Of a DNA stretch of 64,000 nt, positions 55,501 through 63,016 are shown piece by piece. How positions within the stretch are numbered: the stretch's first letter is position 1; each line of letters opens with the position of its first letter. Made by a program: the position numbers and the translations under genes. The notes under the pieces were generated by a model. That model had not been told where the DNA came from, did no database searches, and worked only from the letters and a program-made list of their open reading frames with translations. Origin of the DNA: Verrucomicrobiota bacterium (GTDB taxonomy: Bacteria > Verrucomicrobiota > Verrucomicrobiia > Limisphaerales > JADJPG01). The DNA is taken from assembly GCA_016713365.1 (NCBI GenBank), contig JADJPG010000012.1, positions 39,319 to 103,318 on the forward strand. The letters are read 5' to 3'.

Positions 55501-56857
55501 CACCGGTAACTTCCGCGGCCGCCGCGAGACTCTTCTCCGCGCTCGAAAAGATTTTCTCCCGATGCGCGTTCAAAGCCGCCACCGCCGAGCGAACATCGCG
55601 CAACGGAAGGTCCGCGCGCCCCGTCGCGACCAGCCGCGGATTCTCCCAGACCGCGAAATCGTTCTCGTTCCCATCACCGGCGTCCGACGCCGAAAGGTAA
55701 AGCGTCACGTCCTGGCCCGCCGGCGCGGACGGAAGTTTCATTCGCACCTCACGCGCGCTGGCGACCGGCACCACCGGGACTTGCCACTCTTTTGGACCAT
55801 CGCGCTTGCCGATGTGGCCGACCTGCGTAAACCGCCAGAGCGTCTGCTGCCACTGCGCGATGCTGACCGCGAGCGCATCGACATCCGCAGGCTTGGCTGT
55901 TCGCCATTGGACGCGGATTGGGTCGAGCACCAGCGATGGCTTGGAATCGTTGAACGCCGCCCACAGCGCTCCGAGATACTTCGCGTTCAGACCGCGATCC
56001 GCGGCAAGTTTCCGGAGCTTCTCATTCGAAGCCGTCGCGGACTTGGAAAGCGACATGCCGCGCAACTCCAGCGTCGCCTCCAGATACTTCTTCAGCGGAA
56101 GGACGCCGCCGTCCTTGGTATCAAACTTGATCCCCTGCAAGTTCACCGCCGAGCCGCCGCCGTTGACCGAGTAGCGACCGTAGAACTCGCGAATCGCGGC
56201 GAGACGTTCCTCCGACCAATCCCGCTGCGACGTGCTCGGCGACCAGCCGATGCCGTCCGGCAGCAGCACCGCGTGCGCGGCGATGTCCTTCGCGGCATCG
56301 AGATACTTCGTCACGAGCGACGGCGACATCACGAGCGAGTTGCCGACGTTCATGAAACCTTCGCCCGACGCTGAATCCACCGGAAACTCCTTCGCCGGAT
56401 CGAGGGTTGGCACGCCGGTCAGATCGCGAATCGTGTAAGTGAACTCCGCATTGTTGAGGCGACGCAGCACCACCGGACCTGGATCGCCCGCGCGCAAACG
56501 CGCCGCCTCATCGAGCGTGTCATTGACCCACCCCAGCAACTTCTCGCGCTCAGCGGGCGTCAGTTGAGGCTTGTTCTTCGGCGGCATTTCGCCGAGCGCA
56601 ATCTGTTCCACACCCCTTGCCAGACCTTCGCGTGCTTCATCACCTCCGCGACCGTCTTGAAGCGTTCCAAGTCCAGCTCGCCCTTCTGCTTCTCCGTCGA
56701 GTGACAGTCGAGGCAGTATTGTTTGAGGATAGGTTGCACCGGACCGGCGAAACTCTTTCTCCAGCTTTCCGACACTCGCCGCGTGGCCAGTCGAGGCAAA
56801 CAATACCAGCGCGACGTTCACGACCGCGAGCTTCAGATTCAATCCAAGTCGATCCAT
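52580..56857 (-). CDS. DUF1587/1592/1595/1588/1585 giant cytochrome protein (PSD2-PSD5 type)
   Basis: About 1425 residues. The N-terminus has a signal (LKLAVVNVALVLFASTGHA) and a PSCyt1-type haem motif CLDCH. That motif is in another frame: one indel near 56755 and another near 56615 put the ~45 residues FAGPVQPILKQYCLDCHSTE ... KVWQGV out of register, while the frame before and after is the main one. Then PSD3/DUF1587 (VVLRRLNNAEFTYTIRDLTG), a long middle with a region like a carbohydrate-binding domain, DUF1592/1595 (FADGAYRRPLTDAEREELRG, SELATRLSYFLWSSAPDAEL), DUF1588 (GGVLAQSTTLAKQSGASRTS, CFGCHRRIDPYGYSLEAYDA) and DUF1585 at the end. A palindromic element is inserted in frame at 54535-54608. 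Partner of DUF1552 downstream. Confidence 0.9.
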   Translation of the reverse strand: MDRLGLNLKLAVVNVALVLFASTGHAASVGKLEKEFRRSGATYPQTILPRLSLDGEAEGRAGLGTLQDGRGGDEAREGLARGVEQIALGEMPPKNKPQLTPAEREKLLGWVNDTLDEAARLRAGDPGPVVLRRLNNAEFTYTIRDLTGVPTLDPAKEFPVDSASGEGFMNVGNSLVMSPSLVTKYLDAAKDIAAHAVLLPDGIGWSPSTSQRDWSEERLAAIREFYGRYSVNGGGSAVNLQGIKFDTKDGGVLPLKKYLEATLELRGMSLSKSATASNEKLRKLAADRGLNAKYLGALWAAFNDSKPSLVLDPIRVQWRTAKPADVDALAVSIAQWQQTLWRFTQVGHIGKRDGPKEWQVPVVPVASAREVRMKLPSAPAGQDVTLYLSASDAGDGNENDFAVWENPRLVATGRADLPLRDVRSAVAALNAHREKIFSSAEKSLAAAAEVTGALDKNGVAQLAQKHGVDPIALAAWLDVLGIGGGEARIEGHMTGKMESAQNYDFIKGWTGADALSVLANSSGQHVRIPGNMKPHSVAVHPSPTRRVAIGWRAPVATTVKVGGFVQQAHTECGNGVSWRVELRRGGSLQRLAAGNAHGTAPVPFGPFESIAVQPGDVMSVVVSPRDGNHSCDLTAVEFNLTDGTRTWNLAKDVSPNILAGNPHADSLGNGAVWHFYSEPDKGGGAEPVLPAGSLLAKWQSSASAEEKRKLAGDVQKLLAGGVDGSAKDAPDALLHRQLTSLNGPLLSSLLRSSGRESAQISSAVEQSRLTSAATSWGVDPALFGKHPNGSALDAKNLCVRAPSVIEVRLPADLAEGCEFVATATLHKEMGREGSVQMQAVTTKPAAFGLTAGSVKEQGGKSTWSDGERPVVSDSPILVAEGSAARKRIEAALDEFRQLFPAALCYTKIVPVDEVVTLTLYYREDDALRRLMLDDKEAAQLERLWAELHYVSQDALKLVDAFEQLWQYATQDADPSAFTPMRESIMKRAEAFKKLLVDTQPAQLDAVLKFADGAYRRPLTDAEREELRGLYRKLRTEEIPHDQAIRLTLARTLVAPAFLYKAEKPVAGEKPGPVSDSELATRLSYFLWSSAPDAELRAVAASGKLRKPDVLTAQMRRMIKDERTRRLATEFACAWLHIYDFDQLGEKSERHFPTFAGLRGAMYEETIRFFTDLFQNDGSVLSIIDADHTFLNAELAKHYGIELGTQSSERGAKSDGWQRVDGVKKFGRGGVLAQSTTLAKQSGASRTSPILRGNWLCEVLLGDKLPRPPKGVPQLPEDEATETLTMRQLTEKHSSDPKCFGCHRRIDPYGYSLEAYDAIGRFRDKDLGGRAIDVKTKVMDGSEIDGLDGLRRYLLTTRRDAFLKQFCKKLLGYSLGRGVLLSDAPLINEMREQLNKHDFKVSAALETIVRSKQFREIRGKEMASEE
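54535..54608. repeat. REPIN-like double-hairpin palindromic element within the coding sequence
   Basis: Two inverted 24-base arms (54537-54560 and 54583-54606) match with only two mismatches. Each arm is itself a perfect small hairpin: GCCGACGTGAGTCGGC and GCGGACTCACGTCCGC. A 22-base spacer lies between. This is the architecture of paired REP sequences (REPINs). It lies in frame in the DUF1592-type gene and adds about 25 residues (RSSGRESAQISSAVEQSRLT onward) between LLSSLL and WGVDPALFGK. I noticed no second copy in the window. Confidence 0.8.
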
Positions 56858-56909
56858 ATTCAGTTCAGTCCAGTATCACGCCGCTTGAGGGCGCACTTGG
56901 TCAATTTGT

Positions 56910-58326
56910 TTACGCCAGCAAACCCCCGACGACGTTGCCCGCGACATCGGTGAGCCGGTAATCGCGTCCCGTGTGACGGTAAGTGAGGCGCTCATGATCG
57001 AGGCCCATCAGATGCAGGATGGTTGCGTGGAAGTCGTGCACATGCACAGGGTCCTTCGCGACGTCGATGCCGTAATCGTCCGACTCGCCATAAACCGTGC
57101 CCGGCTTCACGCCCGCACCCGCGAGCCACGAGGAGAAAACCCAGTGATGATGTTCGCGCCCCTTCGCGTCAGCCGCGGCATTGAACGGCGTACGGCCAAA
57201 CTCCGTCGTCCAGACCACCAACGTGTCCTCGAGCATACCGCGGAGTTTTAGATCCTTGAGCAACCCGGCAATCGGCTGATCCACGTTCTTCGCCAACGGC
57301 GCGTGGGTGAGCATGTCGCCGTGCGCGTCCCAATTGTCGGAGGACCCGACGTCGATCAATTCCACGAACCGCACACCGCGTTCTGCGAGCCGCCGCGCGA
57401 CCAGACATTGCCACGCGAAGCCCTTCGTGCTGCCGCGTTCGAGGCCGTAGAGCTTCAGCGTCGCGTCGCTTTCCTTCGAGAGATCGAAGACCTCGGGCAT
57501 CTCCGACTGCATACCGAACGCCGTTTCAAACGACTTGATGCGCGCGCTGAGCAACGGGTCCTGGGCGCGCGAGGCAAGGTGACGTTGGTTCATCTTCGCC
57601 ATCGCGCTGAGCTCCAGCTCCTGCAGGCGACTCGTCTCCACGCGGCGGCGAATGTTCGCCACAGGTTCCGCACCCGGCAGCACGAGCGTGCCTTGATGCG
57701 CGCCCGGCAGGAAGTCGCTCGCCCAAACCTGACCTCCCGCATAAGGCGTCTTCGGCGCGATGACGACGAACGACGGCAGATTGCGGTTCTCCGTGCCGAG
57801 CCCGTAGCTGACCCACGAGCCGATGCTCGGCCGCGCGAAGGTGAACGAGCCCGTGTGAATGCCCAGCGTGGCCTCGTAGTGATTCGTGTGATCCGACTTC
57901 ATTGACCGGATCAGGCAGATGTCGTCCACGCAGCCCGCCATGTGCGGGAAGAGAGCGCTGACCTCCGTTCCGCACTGGCCGTGCTTCGCGAACTCCCACT
58001 GCGGACGTTTCGCGAACATCTTGAAGTCGCCTTTGCGTCCCTGAAATTCGTTCACCGAAACCGTCTTGCCCGCATCCGCGAAGAGCTTCGGCTTGTGATC
58101 CCACGAATCGACGTGCGACACGCCGCCGCTCATGTAGAGGAAAATCACCCGCTTCGCCTTTCGGCGCGAAATGCGATGGACGAGGTGCCAGCGGATCCGT
58201 CGGACTCGATCGTCCCGCGTCCTCCGCGAGCAGTTGTGAGAGCACGCCGGGAAAAAGCACCGAACTGCCAACCATCGAGCGAATGAAGTGGCGGCGCGAG
58301 AACGGGGAGGAGGCGTGCGGGTTCAT
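56910..58326 (-). CDS. DUF1501 Tat-exported protein (operon C), frameshifted near N-terminus
   Basis: ATG at 58326, Tat signal FSRRHFIRSMVGSSVLFPGV (9-28), then APRPSHFAPK. One extra G near 58155 (AAAGGCGAAG for AAAGCGAAG) shifts the frame, and the protein continues as AKRVIFLYMSGGVSHVDSWD in the frame open from 58271 to 56910. The rest is a complete DUF1501: FAKHGQCGTEVSALFPHMAG, RPSIGSWVSYGLGTENRNLP, WDAHGDMLTHAPLAKNVDQP, VVWTTEFGRTPFNAAADAKG, REHHHWVFSSWLAGAGVKPG, HDFHATILHLMGLDHERLTY. It sits seven bases after the PSD1 stop and 52 bases before the DUF1592-type gene. Confidence 0.9.
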
Positions 58327-58333
58327 GGCTTCT

Positions 58334-58831
58334 TCAATCGACGGTCAGGAATTCGTTGCTGCCAAACAGGACGCGGGCAAACGCGGCGAAGGCCAGTGTG
58401 TCCACGTTCCCCTTCTTCGCCGCGGCGAGTTCGCTGCGATACATCGCCAGAAAATCCAACGCCTCCGCGCGCTCGGCGTCGGTCGGCGGCCGGCTCACGG
58501 CGAGACGATACGCGGCCGTGATTCGCTCCACGTCGTCGCGCCCGAGTTTGGCCAGACGCTCGGCGAACTTCTCGGACTTCGCGTGGATGAACGGGTCGTT
58601 CAAGAAGTAGAGCGCCTGCGTCGGCACTGTCGTCGTGCGCCGATCCGCCGTGCTGGCGTTGGGATCGGCACCGTCGAAGAGCGTGAGGAACGGATGACGT
58701 TTGATGCGCTGCGTCATCAGGTAAATGCTGCGTTGATTGTGATCATACACCGCGCTGTATGGCCCGTGCTGCGTGTAACCCCAACCCGTCGGTGACGGAA
58801 ACGGATGCCCGCGACCGGGCGTGGAATCCAA
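58334..58831 (-). CDS. PSD1 cytochrome protein, operon C, C-terminal part
   Basis: End of the gene that starts near 62189. In-frame homology starts upstream of the listed start, at about 58885 (IPRRRLSAEEIRDSILLVSG). The visible PSD1 tail reads YDHNQRSIYLMTQRIKRHPF, FDGADPNASTADRRTTTVPT, QALYFLNDPFIHAKSEKFAE and ends FARVLFGSNEFLTVD, a normal family terminus. It is followed seven bases later by the DUF1501 start. Confidence 0.85.
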   Translation of the reverse strand: MDSTPGRGHPFPSPTGWGYTQHGPYSAVYDHNQRSIYLMTQRIKRHPFLTLFDGADPNASTADRRTTTVPTQALYFLNDPFIHAKSEKFAERLAKLGRDDVERITAAYRLAVSRPPTDAERAEALDFLAMYRSELAAAKKGNVDTLAFAAFARVLFGSNEFLTVD

Positions 58832-58906
58832 CTCGCCGCTGACGAGGAGAATGGAATCACGAATCTCCTCCGCACTCAGGCGACGACGGGGAATGAGGGA
58901 AAGGAT

Positions 58907-58967
58907 CAGTAATCAGGATGGTTTCGCGACAAGGCGGTCCCATCGTCCGACTCGAGACTGATTACTG
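58907..58967. repeat. Inverted pair CAGTAATCAG / CTGATTACTG at the break in PSD1
   Basis: The ten-base arms (58907-58916 and 58958-58967) are perfectly inverted around 41 bases. They lie exactly where the PSD1 reading frame is lost (between AVRNQ and IPRRRLSAEE), and ATCAGT-type words resemble the insert at 19654-19763 in another PSD1 gene. A small inserted element is possible; the family relation is inferred. Confidence 0.4.
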
Positions 58968-61900
58968 TCGCTGATTCCTGACCGCCGCCTGCTGGTATGT
59001 CGCACTGAGCATGATCAGCCGGTGCATCGCCTTCATCGACCAACCGCGCTTAATAAACTCCGTCGCCAGATAATCGAGCAGCTCGGGATGCGTCGGTGGC
59101 TGGCCGCGCGTGCCGAAGTCGTTCGGCGTTTTCACCAGCCCTTGGCCGAAGTGATATTGCCAGATCCGATTCGCCATCACGCGCGCGGTCAGCGGATTGT
59201 CGGGACGCGTGATCCAGTTCGCGAGGTCCAGTCGTCCGCTGCCGGCATTGTTGTCGGGAATCGTTCCGCCGCCGAGCACCTGGAGGAAACCGCGCGGCAC
59301 TTCGTCGCCCGGCTTGTCCGGTTCGCCGCGCATCTGGAGTCGCGCATTCTGCGGCGTGCCTTCGCTCACGGCGTAGGCGATCTCTACCGGTCCATCGACC
59401 AGCAGACTCTGCAGCTCCTGCTTCGACGTTTCAGCGGCCGCGGTCATCTCCGCCAACTGCCGGCGCATCGTCGCAACCTTCGCCTGGCGGATCGCGCGTT
59501 CCGCTTCGGTCAATTGAATCGCCTCCGCGCCGAACGGTTTCAGCGGCGTTTCGCTGAGGATAAAGTTGTCGGCATCCAATGATGGCTTCACGCCGCCAAT
59601 GTGCCCGTAGCTGTCGATGAACGTGTAGTCCACGCTCCCATCCCAACCGCTCGCAACCTTGCCGCTGAACTCAGTGCGATTCGAAACGCCGGAGATCGAT
59701 CCGGTGTAAGTCTTCTCCTTGAGGTTCAGCGCCAGCTGCACCTGATACCACTCGCCGACGCGCAACGGCTGAACGACCTCGCGCTTGTCCGCACTGCGAC
59801 GGAAGAACTCGCGGCCGTTGAAGAAGAGTTCAATCGCCGCCGAACTGCCGGGACCGTGACCGAGATAATACCGCCACGTTCCCTCGCCACCCTTCTCCAC
59901 GCTCGCGCAGCGGAAATCGAAACTCGCGAACAGGCGCTCCGTCTTCTCGGCCTTCCAAAGATTCGTCAGCGTCTGGCCAAATCCGTTGTACGCGCCGCTG
60001 TTCGGCAGGTGAACGCCGAGTTGCCCGGCGGCATAAAGATTCCGGAACGGGCTCTGCGCCGAGGCGCGAATCTTCACCACGCTATTCGGCCCAGGGCCCC
60101 ACGGCGTGGCCGGCGCGTTGCCGTCGGTTTGCAGTTCGAAGTCCCCATCGATACCCGCCATCGCTTGCAGTTGAGCCGACACCGCCGCGAAGTCGATCTC
60201 AGCCTTTCCACCCGCCAGCGCGGGCAGCTCTCTCGACACCGGCGCCATCGGCTGCGCCTGAACACCGAGGTTGTCCACCGCGATGCTCGGCAACTGGCCA
60301 CGGCCACCGCCCTCCGAATCGATTGTCACGAAATCAATGACCCCGTCCCACGCCTTCGCGACCTTGCGCTCGGCGATTGCTGTTACGTCGCCCGGCACGC
60401 CAACGCTTCCCGTGACCACGCGCGACTTCAGATCGAGCGCGAGTTGCATATTCTGCCACTGGTCCGGTTTGGCCGCGCGAATCGTCTGCTCACCGCCATC
60501 CGTGCGCACTGACACCGTCTCGGACGAAATGAGCACTTCCGCCGCGGGCGCTGATTGCCGGGAGCCAATCCAGAAACGATGCACGCCCGTCGCCGGCGCT
60601 TTGCTTCCGCCGATCCGGAAGTCGAGGTTCACGTAAACCATCCGGCCCGACTTCCGATTCCGCGCCGGATGAACCGCCTGCGCGATGCGATACGCGTTCG
60701 TGCCCGCCGCCACACTCGCGCCCACCCGACCGAGTGCGTAGAGATTCTTGAACGGACTCTGCGCATCCGTCGTCACGGCGATCGGCCCCGCGTAAACCCA
60801 AGGCGGCACTAGCACGCCTTTGCTGCCGCCCGCCGCCGGCGCCTGCATTTCGAAATCGCCGTCCATGTCATCCAGTGACCGCAGCACCGCCGACGGCACG
60901 GATTGTTTCTGCTTCTCCAGATTGCGCGACAGCGATGCCACGCGCGTATCGAACTCGCGCCACTTCGCGACGGATTCCTCCGGCGGCAATAGCGGCACCA
61001 TGGAACGCGATCTCTGCTTCTGTTCCGAACCGGGGAACGCGTAGCGCGTGCTCTCGAAGATGCCGTAGAGCGCGTAGTAATCCTGCATCGAGACCGGATC
61101 GAACTTATGCGCGTGACAGCGCGCGCAGCCGAGCGTCAAGCCGAGCACCGTCTGACCGAGCGTGTCGATCGTGTCCTGGATGGTGAGGTGATGATAATTC
61201 TCCGAGTCGAAGCCGAACCGCCGCGAGATGGCGAGGTAGCCGGTCGCCGTCACACGCTCCGCGTAACGCTCGCGCGGACCTTGTCGCGCGAGAATGTCAC
61301 CCGCGATCTGCTCACGCAGAAACTCGTCGTAAGGTTTGTCCTCGTTGAAGGCATTAATGACCCAGTTGCGGTAACGCCACGCGACCGGCACCGGGTAATC
61401 CGCCGTCTCGCCCGCCGTATCCGCGTAGCGAACGAGGTCGAGCCAGTGACGTCCCCACCGTTCGCCGTAATGCTTCGAAGCCAGCAAGCGATCCACCACC
61501 TTAGCGAACGCGTCTGCCGACTGATCCCTTTCAAACGCCTCCACCTCTTCCGCCGACGGCGGCAGCCCAGTGAGATCGTAAGTGGCCCGACGCAGCAACG
61601 TTCGCTTGTCCGCACGCGACGCCGATTCTCCGCCCTGCTCTCGCAACTTCGCGAGGATGAATCGATCAACCGGATTCTTCGCCCAATCGGATTTCACCGC
61701 TGGCACCGACGGTTTACGGACCGGCTGAAAGGCCCAATGAGGTTTCGTCGGCTGCGCAACGACTGCGCCTTTCGGAAACACCGCGCCTTGTTTCACCCAC
61801 GTCGAAAGATCGGCGATGGCGGCCTCCGGCAACTTCGGCTTCTTGGCCGGCATCGTGAGATCGCGCACCTCATGCCGCACCGCACGCAGCAGCAAACTCT

Positions 61901-62189
61901 TCGCGCTGTCGCCGGGAACAATCGATGGCCCGGTATCGCCCCCCTTCAGCAACGCGTCGCGCGAATCCACCCGCAGGCCGCCCTTCACCTTCTTCTCGCT
62001 GTGACACTCGTAGCAGTGCTCGACGAGCAGCGGCCGAACGCGGTTTTCAAAGAACGCCTCTGCCTCCGGCGCCGTTGCAGCAGCCCTCACCCTCGCGCTG
62101 CCCAATGTCGTCGCAAGTAACCCGATCGCGCTCAACGCAACGAGGCGCCGGCTCACGGCGGGAATCAGATTTGGACTGCAAGAGTTCAC
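58962..62189 (-). CDS. PSD1 cytochrome protein with tandem inserted domain, operon C, N-terminal part
   Basis: The frame is open to a GTG at 62264, but that overlaps the upstream gntR; the GTG at 62189, just before the signal region (SRRLVALSAIGLLATTLGSA), fits better. PSCyt1 haem motif CYECH, MPAKKPKLP, then PSCyt2 (NPVDRFILAKLREQ, ATYDLTGLPPSAEEVEAFER, HYGERWGRHWLDLVRYADTA, CARCHAHKFDPVSMQDYYAL). In place of the usual LamG domain there are two consecutive ~200-residue repeats, each opening DGDFE and containing SPF-NLYA-G--G and AK/SGWDG-DF/YTFIDS. They are coded at about 60866-60254 and 60152-59489. PSD1 follows (ARVMANRIWQYHFGQGLVKT, PNDFGTRGQPPTHPELLDYL). The frame ends at a TAA after AVRNQRQ; the protein continues at 58831. 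Confidence 0.87.
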   Translation of the reverse strand: MNSCSPNLIPAVSRRLVALSAIGLLATTLGSARVRAAATAPEAEAFFENRVRPLLVEHCYECHSEKKVKGGLRVDSRDALLKGGDTGPSIVPGDSAKSLLLRAVRHEVRDLTMPAKKPKLPEAAIADLSTWVKQGAVFPKGAVVAQPTKPHWAFQPVRKPSVPAVKSDWAKNPVDRFILAKLREQGGESASRADKRTLLRRATYDLTGLPPSAEEVEAFERDQSADAFAKVVDRLLASKHYGERWGRHWLDLVRYADTAGETADYPVPVAWRYRNWVINAFNEDKPYDEFLREQIAGDILARQGPRERYAERVTATGYLAISRRFGFDSENYHHLTIQDTIDTLGQTVLGLTLGCARCHAHKFDPVSMQDYYALYGIFESTRYAFPGSEQKQRSRSMVPLLPPEESVAKWREFDTRVASLSRNLEKQKQSVPSAVLRSLDDMDGDFEMQAPAAGGSKGVLVPPWVYAGPIAVTTDAQSPFKNLYALGRVGASVAAGTNAYRIAQAVHPARNRKSGRMVYVNLDFRIGGSKAPATGVHRFWIGSRQSAPAAEVLISSETVSVRTDGGEQTIRAAKPDQWQNMQLALDLKSRVVTGSVGVPGDVTAIAERKVAKAWDGVIDFVTIDSEGGGRGQLPSIAVDNLGVQAQPMAPVSRELPALAGGKAEIDFAAVSAQLQAMAGIDGDFELQTDGNAPATPWGPGPNSVVKIRASAQSPFRNLYAAGQLGVHLPNSGAYNGFGQTLTNLWKAEKTERLFASFDFRCASVEKGGEGTWRYYLGHGPGSSAAIELFFNGREFFRRSADKREVVQPLRVGEWYQVQLALNLKEKTYTGSISGVSNRTEFSGKVASGWDGSVDYTFIDSYGHIGGVKPSLDADNFILSETPLKPFGAEAIQLTEAERAIRQAKVATMRRQLAEMTAAAETSKQELQSLLVDGPVEIAYAVSEGTPQNARLQMRGEPDKPGDEVPRGFLQVLGGGTIPDNNAGSGRLDLANWITRPDNPLTARVMANRIWQYHFGQGLVKTPNDFGTRGQPPTHPELLDYLATEFIKRGWSMKAMHRLIMLSATYQQAAVRNQRQ

Positions 62190-62214
62190 GATGCGAAGTT
62201 CCAGTGCGTTCAGC

Positions 62215-62913
62215 TCAACGTTGGGAACGGGGAAACTGACGACGCCAGCCCTCGATATGTTCACGCACGACGGTCACCGCGCGTTCTTCTTTTCCTGAAC
62301 GCAGCGCCTTCAGGATGCCACGATGATGCGCGACCGTCGCCTCGCGCGTCTTCTCGATGGGCGCCTCCAGCCGGCTCTGCATGCGCGCGAGCCAGACTTC
62401 GATCTGATGACGCAAGCTCGACCACGCGGAAAGCAATCGCTGGTGAGTCGACGCCTGGACAATCAGGTCGTGAAACTCGACATCGAGTAACGTCAGGTCG
62501 AGCAACAGTTTCGCCGAACGCGTCTTCTCGATGTTTTCCTCAATCCGCGTCACGACCTCCTCCGGCATCGTTGAACACGCCAGGCGTGCCGCCATCGTTT
62601 CGAGCGTGAGCCGCAGGCTGTAGATCTCCTCCAGATCGTCCGCCGTAAACTCCTTCACAAATGCCGCCCCGCGCTTGTCGAACGTCAGCAAACCTTCGCG
62701 TTCGAGCTGCATCATGGCCTCCCGCACCGGCGCACGGCTGACACCCAACTGCTGGGCCAGCGCCCCCTCGGCGAGGTGATGTCCCGGCTGAAAGTTCCCG
62801 GCTATGATCGAACGACGCAGCGTATCGAGCACGTCGTCGCCAATCGTGCGGCGCGGCAGCGGGGACAACAGCGCGGGAGCTCCCTCCACAAAGTTTGTAC
62901 TGGCAATGGGCAT
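62215..62913 (-). CDS. GntR-family regulator, FadR/FCD subfamily
   Basis: 232 residues from the ATG at 62913; upstream residues to 63057 overlap the divergent gene's leader. Winged helix-turn-helix at about 24-88 (DDVLDTLRRSIIAGNFQPGH, LAQQLGVSRAPVREAMMQLE). FCD effector domain about 93-222, with candidate metal ligands Asp144 and His148 (DVEFHDLIV), His197 (AHHRGI) and His219 (VREHIEG). FCD regulators usually bind small organic acids and repress their own and neighbouring genes. A perfect 20-bp palindrome lies 16 bases upstream. The divergent MFS transporter and the PSD1/DUF1501/DUF1592/DUF1552 genes downstream are likely targets. Confidence 0.93.
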   Translation of the reverse strand: MPIASTNFVEGAPALLSPLPRRTIGDDVLDTLRRSIIAGNFQPGHHLAEGALAQQLGVSRAPVREAMMQLEREGLLTFDKRGAAFVKEFTADDLEEIYSLRLTLETMAARLACSTMPEEVVTRIEENIEKTRSAKLLLDLTLLDVEFHDLIVQASTHQRLLSAWSSLRHQIEVWLARMQSRLEAPIEKTREATVAHHRGILKALRSGKEERAVTVVREHIEGWRRQFPRSQR

Positions 62914-62929
62914 GGCAGGAGTCTTAGAA

Positions 62930-62949
62930 GTTGACGGTCGACCGTCAAC
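62930..62949. promoter_or_regulatory. Perfect 20-bp palindrome, probable GntR operator
   Basis: GTTGACGGTCGACCGTCAAC is its own reverse complement. It lies between the divergent gntR and MFS genes, 16 bases from the gntR start and 67 bases from the MFS start, the classic place for a FadR-type dimer site. The binding protein is inferred from position. Confidence 0.7.
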
Positions 62950-63004
62950 CATAAATGCCCAGCATGGATCAGATCTGCCTTTTGCCGACCGCCGTCCGGG
63001 AAAC

Positions 63005-63009
63005 GGAGG
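63005..63009 (+). promoter_or_regulatory. Shine-Dalgarno GGAGG deciding the MFS GTG start
   Basis: GGAGG ends seven bases before the GTG at 63017. The ATG at 62964 is in another frame that stops at once, and no other start in the MFS frame has such a site. Confidence 0.8.
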
Positions 63010-63016
63010 CACTCGC

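Noticed and set aside
53738..56374. Two ~400-450-residue + frames (53738-55099, 55151-56374)
   Set aside because: Both mirror the DUF1592-type gene on the - strand and have no independent support.
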